A stretch of DNA of 64,000 nt from Tropicibacter sp. R16_0 (GTDB lineage: Bacteria > Pseudomonadota > Alphaproteobacteria > Rhodobacterales > Rhodobacteraceae), in NCBI RefSeq assembly GCF_017743935.1, contig NZ_JAGHRE010000011.1, forward strand, positions 62,001-126,000. The letters run 5' to 3'. A program made the position numbers and the translations under genes. The notes below the pieces were generated by a model, which searched no databases, had not been told where the DNA came from, and was given only the letters and a program-made list of their open reading frames with translations. Below, piece after piece: positions 8,050-16,155 of the stretch; the first letter of the stretch is position 1, and each line of letters begins with the position of its first letter.

Positions 8050-8991
8050 TCAATCGGCGTCCAGCACCCTGTTCAGCCCGGTTCTGTAGTTGAACACCTC
8101 TTGGCGGATCGCCTCTTTCATGATGGCGGTCGCGCCCTCGACCTCTTGATCCAAGGGCACGACAAAGCCGACCGGCACCGAATGTTCGGTTTTCAACCGC
8201 CGAAGCACAAAGCCGTGATCCAGGACCGACTTTGGGAAAATACCATCAGTAACCGCCAGGCTGCCTGCCGCCAGGCCAACGTGGATGGCCACATCCATTG
8301 TACTGCTTTCATGTCGTATGTTGGGCGTCAGCCCGGCCTCGTCAAAAACCCTTGCTAGCCTCTGCCGCAGGATCGATCCCTTTTCGATCGAAGACAGGGG
8401 CGCATCAGCCAGGACTTCGACCGGTATGTCGCGCTCTGTTGCCATTGGGTGATCGCGCGGGAGGATCACGCACAGCGGAAAATCAACAAGCGGCTCTGCG
8501 CGCACCCCGGGGTGGGCAACCGGCACCGAGGTGAGTGCGATGTCGAACATCCGCGAGGCTGCCCAACGTTTCAGATTGTGCCGGGCTTCCACGTTGATGT
8601 TGATCCGTGTGTCTGCTCCCGTTTCCGCAAAATATCGTCTTATGGCTGCTGGGATGATCTCCTCTCCCATTCGAGGGAAGCTGAGGATGCGGATCAACTG
8701 GTCCTTGGTCGCTCCTTCCCGAATGGCGTCCGAGATCTTGGGCAATTCGTCTAAAACGCTCAGAGCGCGTAGGGCTTCTGGCAAAAAGGAGGTGGCGGCC
8801 TCTGTCGGGAAAAGCCGCTGCCGTTCTCGCTTGAAGAGCTTCAGGTTCAGATCCTTTTCAAACGCCGACAACATACGGCTGGCGGCGGAATGCGTCAGAT
8901 GCAACCGCTCGGCGGCCAGGGCAATAGTCCCGGTCTCCATCACTTCTACAAACAGTTTCAGCGCCGGTATCTTTGGCATTCGTGCAGACAT
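8050..8991 (-). CDS. LysR family transcriptional regulator
   Basis: The 313-aa product has the LysR winged helix-turn-helix at the N-terminus (LKLFVEVMETGTIALAAERL, then HLTHSAASRMLSAFEKDL). An effector-binding periplasmic-fold domain follows from about residue 90, with DIALTSVPVAHPGV and GSLAVTDGIFP segments. I chose the ATG at 8991 because it gives the usual short N-terminal tail; a TTG at 9033 or ATG at 9030 would add 13-14 residues with no better ribosome site. It ends two bases from the stop of the convergent sulfatase gene. Adjacency suggests a link, but the convergent layout does not show that it controls the sulfatase. Confidence 0.88.
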   Translation of the reverse strand: MSARMPKIPALKLFVEVMETGTIALAAERLHLTHSAASRMLSAFEKDLNLKLFKRERQRLFPTEAATSFLPEALRALSVLDELPKISDAIREGATKDQLIRILSFPRMGEEIIPAAIRRYFAETGADTRININVEARHNLKRWAASRMFDIALTSVPVAHPGVRAEPLVDFPLCVILPRDHPMATERDIPVEVLADAPLSSIEKGSILRQRLARVFDEAGLTPNIRHESSTMDVAIHVGLAAGSLAVTDGIFPKSVLDHGFVLRRLKTEHSVPVGFVVPLDQEVEGATAIMKEAIRQEVFNYRTGLNRVLDAD

Positions 8992-9447
8992 GGTGGCCTC
9001 TGAACTGTCGAGTTGTTGCGATCTTCGCATCAACTTTTAGAGGTTCGTCGAAACTAGCGCAAAGTAGCATTTTCGAAGGTGTCGCATGGCGTGACGTTCT
9101 AGATTGCTACGCCTGTTTCCCAATAGGCCGCCAAATTCCACGAAATCGCCAAAACGTGACCGAACACAGGGTGTCCAGCCAATCCATCGCCTGATTGATG
9201 AACAGAATGGCTTGGGAAACTGAGCCCGAAATCGCAATACTCCCTTTTGAAAGGGCCAACTGGCTTGAAGACCTTGAGTTGCAGCATCATCCCCGCAGAC
9301 ACTTGGTGTCCATGAGTGCGCCGCGAAAGGCAGGTCATCGGATATGCCGTTTCCTGCTTGTCGCCGTTGAACTTTTCTTCATCGACTTGGATGTTGCTCG
9401 TCATACCCCTAGGTTACGACCGAGAAAGTTCAGGCTGGGATGGAACA
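8992..9447. other. Intergenic region before the TonB operon
   Basis: About 455 bases between the LysR gene and the secreted-protein gene at 9448. Open frames exist on both strands (for example 9195-9629 plus and 9099-9404 minus), but none has a recognised motif and the plus-strand one runs into the next gene in another frame. The stretch should contain the promoters of the two divergent units; no clear operator symmetry was seen. Confidence 0.4.
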
Positions 9448-9882
9448 ATGCAGTTGATGAAATGCCTTTCTGCGATGGTGTTGGCCATTGCTTTGCCGTT
9501 TGTTTCCACGACCGAAGCGATCGCAGAAGAAACCAGCGCTCTCTCTTTGGAACTCAACTCGCTTCAAGACGTTGGCTCAGCCTGTCGTTTGACCTTTTTG
9601 GCCAAAAACACGTCAGGTTCGGAAATTGACAAGGCCGTATTTGAAACGGTGATTTTTGACCGGACCGGCAGTGTCGTCAGCCTGAAGCTTTTTGACTTTC
9701 GAACCCTTCCATCTGGGCGGCCCCGGGTTCGCCAGTTCGACTTGTCAGGCATGGCCTGTCAGGATGTTGGCCAGGCGTTGATAAACGGCACAAGCACCTG
9801 CCTGGTGAATGGGATGGAAAGTGACGTGTGTCAAAACGCACTGACCCTGAAGAGCCGCATTGACGTGGAGTTGTTGGGATGA
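9448..9882 (+). CDS. Secreted cysteine-containing hypothetical protein
   Basis: The 144-aa product is not recognised. Residues 1-30 are a clear signal peptide (KCLSAMVLAIALPFVSTTEA, cleavage near AEA-IAEE), so the mature protein is periplasmic. It contains four cysteines (in GSACRL, GMACQD, TSTCLV and DVCQN) that could form two disulfides. The ATG at 9448 was chosen over the upstream TTG/ATG frame because it starts the signal peptide. It overlaps the start of the ExbB gene by four bases (ATGA), so it belongs to the same operon and probably works with the TonB/Exb complex in the periplasm. Confidence 0.75.
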   Translation: MQLMKCLSAMVLAIALPFVSTTEAIAEETSALSLELNSLQDVGSACRLTFLAKNTSGSEIDKAVFETVIFDRTGSVVSLKLFDFRTLPSGRPRVRQFDLSGMACQDVGQALINGTSTCLVNGMESDVCQNALTLKSRIDVELLG

Positions 9883-10532
9883 GCCCCATTGCTGTTCTGA
9901 AAGAGCTTTTGAACCTTGGCGGTCCCGTCGTTGGCATCCTGATCGTGATGTCGATCATCACATTGGCCGTAACGCTTTATAAGATATGGCAGTTCTCAGC
10001 CTGCGGTGTTGGGCGTCACAAGGTGTTGTCTGACGCATTGGCCCATTGGGAACTTGGCGATTGGCAAAGCGCGCGCGCGCGTCTTGGACAGAGCCGCAGT
10101 TACCTTGCGCCGCTCGTTGATGTGGCGATGCAGGGACCGGATACCCCGGGTTTGGACACGCGCCTGGACGCCGAGGCAGGATTGTCGCTGGCCCGGTTGG
10201 AGCGCGGGTTTCGCGTGCTCGACACCATCGCACAGCTCGCGCCGCTGTTGGGACTGTTTGGGACTGTTCTGGGCATGATCGAAGCCTTTCAGAGCCTTCA
10301 GACCGCCGGGTCGACCGTTGATCCATCCATCTTGGCCGGGGGGATATGGGTTGCCTTGATAACGACAGCCGTGGGGCTGGCCGTCGCCATGCCGACCTCG
10401 ATGGTTCTGGCTTGGCTTGAAAGCCGAACCGCGCAAGAGCGGGTGTTCGCTGACAAGGCTCTGAGAACCGTCTTGGTTCCGGCACCGGTTCCACCGACCG
10501 TTGCCACGTCAGCCGTTCCGGGCCATGCGTAA
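9879..10532 (+). CDS. exbB: MotA/TolQ/ExbB proton channel family protein
   Basis: The 217-aa inner-membrane protein has three predicted helices: about residues 13-35, then a pair in the C-terminal half (LDTIAQLAPLLGLFGTVLGM and GGIWVALITTAVGLAVAMPT). Those two are the conserved ExbB/TolQ proton-channel helices with the GLFGTVxGM and TTAxGLxVAxP signatures. With ExbD it passes the proton gradient to TonB. It overlaps the preceding secreted-protein gene by four bases and the following ExbD gene by eight. Confidence 0.93.
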   Translation: MSPIAVLKELLNLGGPVVGILIVMSIITLAVTLYKIWQFSACGVGRHKVLSDALAHWELGDWQSARARLGQSRSYLAPLVDVAMQGPDTPGLDTRLDAEAGLSLARLERGFRVLDTIAQLAPLLGLFGTVLGMIEAFQSLQTAGSTVDPSILAGGIWVALITTAVGLAVAMPTSMVLAWLESRTAQERVFADKALRTVLVPAPVPPTVATSAVPGHA

Positions 10533-10890
10533 CGTCGCCCCATTTGTCAGGCGCAGTCTGTCGATGACGCCGCTTATCGACATCATCTTTCTGTTGTTGC
10601 TGTTCTTCATGCTGTCCTCGACCTTTTCCAAGTACAGCGAAATCGAACTGAGCAACGCCACATCGGGCGGTGGCAGTAGCGCCGATGCCCCCAAACGTAC
10701 CTTTGTCCAGTTGGGCGCCGACCGCTTATTGGTGAATGGCGTGCCGATGACGTTGCAGGCATTGGGTGAAAGCATCGACGAGGGGCAGGTTCTGGTCAGT
10801 CTGGATCAGGACGTCAACGCTCAGGGCGTGATTGACCTGTTGGTGCAGCTGCGGGGCCGCGACGGGCTGAACGTTCTGGTGTTGGAGTGA
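10525..10890 (+). CDS. exbD: ExbD/TolR family biopolymer transport protein (first copy)
   Basis: The 121-aa product is anchored by one N-terminal helix, with the signature MTPLIDIIFLLLLFFM; the aspartate is the proton-coupled residue of ExbD/TolR. The periplasmic domain follows (residues 40-121), ending LRGRDGLNVLVLE. The ATG at 10525 overlaps the exbB stop. A longer frame from TTG at 10501 would start inside exbB and lacks a ribosome site. It partners with the second ExbD directly downstream, possibly as a heteromer. Confidence 0.92.
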   Translation: MRNVAPFVRRSLSMTPLIDIIFLLLLFFMLSSTFSKYSEIELSNATSGGGSSADAPKRTFVQLGADRLLVNGVPMTLQALGESIDEGQVLVSLDQDVNAQGVIDLLVQLRGRDGLNVLVLE

Positions 10891-10894
10891 GCCG

Positions 10895-11272
10895 ATGATC
10901 CGACAGCCCACCACGCGCCGCAAACGGGATTCGACGATTGCCCTGATCAACGTCGTCTTTCTGATGCTGATCTTCTTTCTGATTGCGGGAACAGTCGCAC
11001 CACCCCTGGACCCGGAGCTGACACTTGTTGACACCTCTGAACTGGAGGGCAGGGAACCCCCGGACGCACTGGTTTTGCGACAGGATGGAACGCTGAACTT
11101 CCGCGGGGCTGCGGTCGAGCCGGTGGCGTATATGGATCAACACGAGGCTGGCCCCGTTCGAATTGTTCCCGATCGCGACGTATCCGGGCAACGTCTGATC
11201 CAGATCACGGGGCAATTGCGTCGGGCGGGGGCAACGTCGGTCTTTGTCGTGACCGAGCAGGCTCTGCGGTGA
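10895..11272 (+). CDS. exbD: ExbD/TolR family biopolymer transport protein (second copy)
   Basis: The 125-aa second ExbD homologue has a shorter N-terminal tail rich in Arg/Lys and a single helix INVVFLMLIFFLIAGTV, followed by a periplasmic domain. The usual proton-coupled aspartate of the LIDIIF-type motif is replaced by asparagine (ALINVVFLML). Only the first copy therefore keeps the canonical acid. Four bases separate it from the first exbD, and its stop overlaps the GTG start of the TonB gene. Confidence 0.88.
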   Translation: MIRQPTTRRKRDSTIALINVVFLMLIFFLIAGTVAPPLDPELTLVDTSELEGREPPDALVLRQDGTLNFRGAAVEPVAYMDQHEAGPVRIVPDRDVSGQRLIQITGQLRRAGATSVFVVTEQALR

Positions 11273-12459
11273 TACGCGGTTCGCTCGTCATTGCAGCCGT
11301 GGCCTTGGTGCTGTCGGTGTTGATCCACCTGCTTGGTGTGGGTCTGACGTTTCGCGTCGGTGGGCCCGAGGGCGCGCCCGAGCCTCGGGGTGACTCCGTC
11401 CCGGTTGGTACGACATTCGAGGAGCTGGCCGAGGACGTCGCGGAGCCAGTGGCGCCCGAACCGCTGGAAGAGCCTGAGCCTCCGGTGGAAACATCGCCCG
11501 AGCCGGAAGAGGCAGATATTCCGACCAGTCAGGCGCTTGTGGCGTCGCCCAATCCGCAGCAGGTGGTATCGCCGGATATCGGAGACGCCACCGAGGTGGC
11601 ACCTGAACCCACGGAACCAGTTGAACAAGCGGCGGAGAACGCCGAAGAGGTTGGGCCGCAAGAGGGGACGGATGTCCAGCAGGATATCACGCCGCCGCTG
11701 GAACCTGACACGGTGGTCGAAGGGCCTGCTGCTCCACCCATCGAAAGCGTGACCGAAGCCGAGGAGGTTCTGCCAGAGCCCACCGAAGCCACTGAGCCAG
11801 AGCAGCTTGCGGCAGTCGAGCCTGAGGCAGCTGCGGAACCTGTCGAAACGTCAAACGTGCCGGTGGTGCCGTTGGAAACGGATCCGGTTCTGCCCGAAAG
11901 CACCGAGCAAGCAGAGAGCATTGAACCAGAGGTGGTGGAAGCTCCTGACGCTGACGTGGGGTCTGCGTTGGCTGTGGCGCAGTCCATTCGCCCCCGCGCG
12001 CCGTCGCGGCCAACAACGCCGACGCCGCCACGTGACGACACGCCGGACCGCCTGTTTGACAGCGCGCGAAACTTCGACGCGCTGCGGTTTCCCGAACAAG
12101 CGGTCGAGTCACCCTTGGCGACCTATCAGCGCAAAGGAGTGGATGCCTTTGCCGCTGCCAACGTGGGCGCACAGCCCAGTTCGCGGGGGGGCGGCAACTC
12201 CGACACCACCAACTATGCTGGGCGGGTGCTGGTTCATCTCAACAATGCGCCGACGACGCATGTGCCGGGCAGGGGCTATGCGCAGGTGTATTTCGAGATC
12301 AATCCAGATGGTTCGCTGGCTCGGGTCAACATCGTGGACAGTTCGGGCTCGATCAAGATCGACAATGCGGCCAAGGCGCAGGTGCGTGCGGCCGCGCCCT
12401 TCCCGAAACCGCCAGGTGGTAGAAGCCGCACGATGTCATTCTACTATCGGATCAATTGA
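11269..12459 (+). CDS. tonB: TonB family protein with long acidic Pro/Glu linker
   Basis: The 396-aa energy transducer starts at a GTG that overlaps the exbD stop (GTGA). Residues 5-27 form the single inner-membrane helix. Residues 41-240 are a low-complexity Pro/Glu/Ala/Val linker with no Lys or Arg at all. Residues 315-396 match the TonB C-terminal fold (GYAQVYFEINPDGSLARVNI, then AAAPFPKPPGG). The protein should span the periplasm to an outer-membrane partner. No TonB-dependent receptor is encoded nearby, so the partner is unknown. Confidence 0.9.
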   Translation: MIRGSLVIAAVALVLSVLIHLLGVGLTFRVGGPEGAPEPRGDSVPVGTTFEELAEDVAEPVAPEPLEEPEPPVETSPEPEEADIPTSQALVASPNPQQVVSPDIGDATEVAPEPTEPVEQAAENAEEVGPQEGTDVQQDITPPLEPDTVVEGPAAPPIESVTEAEEVLPEPTEATEPEQLAAVEPEAAAEPVETSNVPVVPLETDPVLPESTEQAESIEPEVVEAPDADVGSALAVAQSIRPRAPSRPTTPTPPRDDTPDRLFDSARNFDALRFPEQAVESPLATYQRKGVDAFAAANVGAQPSSRGGGNSDTTNYAGRVLVHLNNAPTTHVPGRGYAQVYFEINPDGSLARVNIVDSSGSIKIDNAAKAQVRAAAPFPKPPGGRSRTMSFYYRIN

Positions 12460-12556
12460 TCGCATGGGTTGCGATAGTTGAAGGTACTTGCTGGGATGTC
12501 ACGCCCAGAGAATGTTAGAACAGCGACATCCAATAACTCTCGAGAGGACTGCCACC

Positions 12557-13027
12557 ATGCTTCGCGTCGCCATTCTACTTTCGACACATGCCGCAGCCGT
12601 GGCGGTGGGTTTTGCGTTAGGAGTGTATTTCCTGCCCATCCTCACGGCGCCCAAATCGCCTGATGCAGCCGTGTTGCAACAAAACGCCCAAGGCGCGTTG
12701 TTCACGGCCGAGTTCACGCGTGATCTGCGGGGAAGCGATTTCCTGCATTGGGGCGAAGGGACGGTCAGCATCACTGATACGCAGATCGTGCATCAAGGCG
12801 CGCTGGCGCCAGGTCCGGATTACATGCTGTATCTGGTGCCCGAGTTTGTCGAAGATGAGGATGGCTTTTGGGCCGTCAAAGACAGCTCGCAAAGGATTGG
12901 GCCGGTCAAGACATTTGACGGAGTAATGCTGGATATCCCCCAAGGCGTGGACGTGACACAGTTCAACACGGTGCTCGTTTGGTGCGAGGCATTCGGAGAG
13001 TTCATCACCGCCGCAAAATACCGCTGA
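12557..13027 (+). CDS. DM13 domain-containing exported protein
   Basis: The 156-aa protein has an N-terminal hydrophobic segment (AAAVAVGFALGVYFLPIL) that could be a signal anchor. A DM13 domain follows over about residues 55-155: FLHWGEGTVSI, LAPGPDYMLYLVPEFV, then VLVWCEAFGEFITAAKYR with the near-invariant cysteine of this domain. DM13 domains are proposed to have redox or electron-transfer roles, not proven for this group. GAGAGGA (12542-12548) precedes the ATG at 12557; an upstream in-frame ATG at 12488 lacks a site. It lies 97 bases after tonB on the same strand. Confidence 0.85.
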   Translation: MLRVAILLSTHAAAVAVGFALGVYFLPILTAPKSPDAAVLQQNAQGALFTAEFTRDLRGSDFLHWGEGTVSITDTQIVHQGALAPGPDYMLYLVPEFVEDEDGFWAVKDSSQRIGPVKTFDGVMLDIPQGVDVTQFNTVLVWCEAFGEFITAAKYR

Positions 13028-13181
13028 CCCCCAGCCGCCTCGCGGCAGATCGCGGCAATGGGTCCCATTTCGCTTGGGCTGCATTCGGTGTTGATGACCC
13101 TGTTACCCAAATGGGCAGGACAACGCGCCGCTGGCGGAACAGGTTGCAAACCCCGCTCAAATGGTATACCGCCGCATACAA

Positions 13182-13225
13182 AGAGCAATCCCGACGCTCG
13201 GACAGGTCCGAATTGTCGGGGCTCT
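13182..13225 (+). other. Structured RNA element in the acnB leader
   Basis: Three nested stems are readable: AGAGC (13182-13186) with GCTCT (13221-13225), CCCGAC (13190-13195) with GTCGGG (13215-13220), and CGGA (13199-13202) with TCCG (13207-13210) around a CAGG loop. The internal loops are AAT and GCT on the left side and AATT on the right. It ends 32 bases before the acnB ATG and has no T run, so it does not look like a terminator. It may be a leader structure controlling acnB translation or mRNA stability. Confidence 0.5.
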
Positions 13226-13257
13226 AGCTTCGTCAACGCCTAATCGCCGGGATAGCC

Positions 13258-16047
13258 ATGAGCCTGTATACAGACTACCTCACAGAGATCGAAACACGCA
13301 AAGAACAGGGCCTGAGCCCAAAGCCCATCGACGATGGTGCGCTGCTGGCCGAGGTCATTGAGCAGATCAAGGACACCGGGAACGAGCACCGTGCGGACTC
13401 GCTCAAGTTCTTCATTTACAACACACTTCCGGGCACAACCAGCGCCGCGGGCGTCAAGGCGAAGTTCCTCAAAGAGATCATTCTGGGCGACGTCACCGTC
13501 GACGAGATCGCGCCCGAACGTGCGTTTGAGCTGCTGTCGCACATGAAAGGCGGCCCCTCGGTTGCCGTGCTGCTGGACCTGGCATTGGGCGACACCGAAT
13601 CTGTAGCGGCTCCGGCCGCTGAGGTTCTGAAAACCCAGGTGTTCTTGTATGACGCGGATATGGCACGTCTGGCCGAAGCACATGAAGCGGGCAATGCGAT
13701 CGCCAAAGATGTGCTGGACAGCTACGCCAAGGCCGAATTCTTTACCAAGCTTCCCGATCTCGATGACGAGGTTCAGGTGGTCACCTATATCGCTGGCGAA
13801 GGTGATATCTCGACCGACCTGCTGTCGCCCGGCAACCAGGCGCACTCGCGTGCGGACCGTGAACTGCACGGTAAGTGCATGATCACGGAAGAGGCGCAGA
13901 AAGAGATCGAGGCGCTGAAGCTGCAGCACCCCGACAAGCGCGTGATGCTGATCGCGGAAAAAGGCACCATGGGCGTTGGCTCGTCGCGGATGTCGGGCGT
14001 GAACAACGTCGCGCTCTGGACCGGCAAGCAAGCGTCGCCCTATGTACCGTTCGTGAACTACGCGCCGGTTGTGGCCGGCACCAACGGTATCTCGCCGATC
14101 TTCCTGACCACCGTTGGCGTGACCGGCGGTATCGGTCTGGACCTGAAGAACTGGGTGAAAAAGGTTGATGAAGATGGCAATGCGATCCTCAACAACGACG
14201 GCAACCCGATCCTGGAACAGAAGTACTCGGTCGAAACCGGCACCGTGCTGAAGATCAACACCAAGACCCACAAGCTGCTCAGCGAAGACGGTGAAGAGCT
14301 GGTGGATGTGTCCTCTTCCTTCACTCCACAAAAGATGGAATTCATGAAGGCGGGCGGATCCTACGCCATCGTCTTTGGTAAAAAGCTGCAAACATTTGCG
14401 GCTGAAACCTTGGGTGTTGAGGCGCCGCAGGTCTTTGCACCTTCGAAAGAGATCAGCCACGAGGGCCAAGGCCTGACCGCCGTCGAAAAGATCTTTAACA
14501 AAAACGCGGTTGGCACCACCCCGGGCAAGACCCTGCACGCCGGTTCCGACGTGCGCGTCAAGGTCAACATCGTTGGTAGCCAAGACACCACTGGCCTGAT
14601 GACCATGCAAGAGCTGGAAGCCATGGCTGCGACCGTCGTGTCGCCCATTGTTGATGGGGCTTATCAGTCGGGCTGCCACACCGCGTCCGTGTGGGACGCC
14701 AAGGCACAGGCCAACACCCCGCGTCTGATGAAGTTCATGAACGACTTTGGTCTGGTAACCGGGCGTGACCCCAAAGGCGAATACCACGCCATGACCGACG
14801 TGATCCACAAGGTCCTGAACGACATCACCGTCGACGACTGGTCGGTGATCATCGGCGGCGACAGCCACACCCGCATGTCCAAGGGCGTAGCCTTTGGCGC
14901 GGACTCGGGCACCGTTGCGTTGGCGCTGGCAACTGGCGAGGCTTCGATGCCGATCCCGGAATCGGTCAAGGTGACCTTCAAGGGTCAGATGGCCGATCAC
15001 ATGGACTTCCGTGATGTGGTGCACGCCACCCAGGCGCAGATGCTGGCGCAGCATGGCGACAACGTCTTCCAGGGCCGCGTGATCGAAGTGCACATCGGCA
15101 CCCTGCTGGCCGACCAAGCGTTCACCTTCACCGACTGGACGGCCGAGATGAAAGCCAAAGCCTCGGTCTGTATCTCGAATGACGAGACACTGATTGGCTC
15201 GTTGGAGTTGGCCAAATCGCGCATCCAGATCATGATCGACAAAGGCATGGAGCATGAAAACGGCATGCTCGCCAAGCTGATCGCAATCGCCGACAAGCGT
15301 ATTGCCGAGATCAAGTCAGGTGAAAAGCCTGCACTGACCCCGGATGAAAACGCCAAGTACTTTGCCGAGGTGGTTGTGGACCTGGAGCAGATCGTTGAGC
15401 CGATGATCGCCGACCCGGATGTGAACAACGCGGATGTATCCAAACGCTATACCCACGACACCATCCGTCCGATCAGCTACTACAATGCTGAAAAGAAGGT
15501 GGATCTGGGCTTTGTTGGTTCGTGCATGGTGCACAAGGGTGACATCAAGATCGTCGCGCAGATGCTCAAGAACCTCGAAGCTGCCAATGGCAAGGTTGAA
15601 TTCAAAGCCCCATTGGTTGTTGCGGCGCCCACCTACAACATCATCGATGAGATGAAGGAAGAGGGCGATTGGGAAATCCTGCAGAAGTACTCGGGCTTTG
15701 AGTTCGACGATCTGTTCCCCAAGGAAAAGGCCCGTACCGAGTACGAGAACATTCTGTATCTTGAGCGTCCCGGCTGTAACCTTTGCATGGGCAACCAGGA
15801 AAAGGCCGCCAAGGGTGATACCGTTCTGGCGACCTCGACCCGCCTGTTCCAGGGGCGTGTTGTGGCAGACAGCGAGACCAAAAAGGGTGAATCGCTGCTG
15901 GCATCGACCCCGCTGGTGGTCTTGTCGGCAATCTTGGGCCGGACGCCCACGCTCGAGGAATACAAGACTGCAGTCGAAGGCATCGACCTGACCAAATTCG
16001 CGCCGCCGATGGAAAAACCGGCCGGTGCGCGTTCGGTGCACTTCTAA
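13258..16047 (+). CDS. acnB: Bifunctional aconitate hydratase 2 / 2-methylisocitrate dehydratase
   Basis: At 929 aa it has the AcnB domain order: N-terminal HEAT-like domain (residues 1-160), swivel domain (about 170-380), then the three catalytic domains. The [4Fe-4S] ligands are in VGSCMVHKGD and ERPGCNLCMGNQ. The enzyme interconverts citrate and isocitrate in the TCA cycle and can dehydrate 2-methylisocitrate in propionate use. The ATG at 13258 has only a weak ribosome site (GGGATAGCC), which with the structured leader suggests translational control. It is a single-gene unit closed by a strong terminator. Confidence 0.97.
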   Translation: MSLYTDYLTEIETRKEQGLSPKPIDDGALLAEVIEQIKDTGNEHRADSLKFFIYNTLPGTTSAAGVKAKFLKEIILGDVTVDEIAPERAFELLSHMKGGPSVAVLLDLALGDTESVAAPAAEVLKTQVFLYDADMARLAEAHEAGNAIAKDVLDSYAKAEFFTKLPDLDDEVQVVTYIAGEGDISTDLLSPGNQAHSRADRELHGKCMITEEAQKEIEALKLQHPDKRVMLIAEKGTMGVGSSRMSGVNNVALWTGKQASPYVPFVNYAPVVAGTNGISPIFLTTVGVTGGIGLDLKNWVKKVDEDGNAILNNDGNPILEQKYSVETGTVLKINTKTHKLLSEDGEELVDVSSSFTPQKMEFMKAGGSYAIVFGKKLQTFAAETLGVEAPQVFAPSKEISHEGQGLTAVEKIFNKNAVGTTPGKTLHAGSDVRVKVNIVGSQDTTGLMTMQELEAMAATVVSPIVDGAYQSGCHTASVWDAKAQANTPRLMKFMNDFGLVTGRDPKGEYHAMTDVIHKVLNDITVDDWSVIIGGDSHTRMSKGVAFGADSGTVALALATGEASMPIPESVKVTFKGQMADHMDFRDVVHATQAQMLAQHGDNVFQGRVIEVHIGTLLADQAFTFTDWTAEMKAKASVCISNDETLIGSLELAKSRIQIMIDKGMEHENGMLAKLIAIADKRIAEIKSGEKPALTPDENAKYFAEVVVDLEQIVEPMIADPDVNNADVSKRYTHDTIRPISYYNAEKKVDLGFVGSCMVHKGDIKIVAQMLKNLEAANGKVEFKAPLVVAAPTYNIIDEMKEEGDWEILQKYSGFEFDDLFPKEKARTEYENILYLERPGCNLCMGNQEKAAKGDTVLATSTRLFQGRVVADSETKKGESLLASTPLVVLSAILGRTPTLEEYKTAVEGIDLTKFAPPMEKPAGARSVHF

Positions 16048-16067
16048 GTTACACGCTCTGATCAAAG

Positions 16068-16105
16068 AAAAGGGCGGCGGTGCGGTTTGCATCGTCGCCC
16101 TTTTT
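16068..16105 (+). terminator. Intrinsic terminator after acnB
   Basis: A long stem pairs 16068-16083 with 16089-16104 (GGGCGGCGGTGC against GCATCGTCGCCC, two G-U pairs) around a five-base loop, ending in TTTTT. It lies 20 bases after the acnB stop. Confidence 0.9.
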
Positions 16106-16155
16106 GCATTCCGGGTGATTTACTGCGTCACGCGCCTATTCCCAGCGTGTCGGGG

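Noticed and set aside
13240-15255. 671-codon open frame on the minus strand inside acnB
   Set aside because: It is an antisense shadow of the high-GC acnB gene, with no ribosome site and no protein family pattern.
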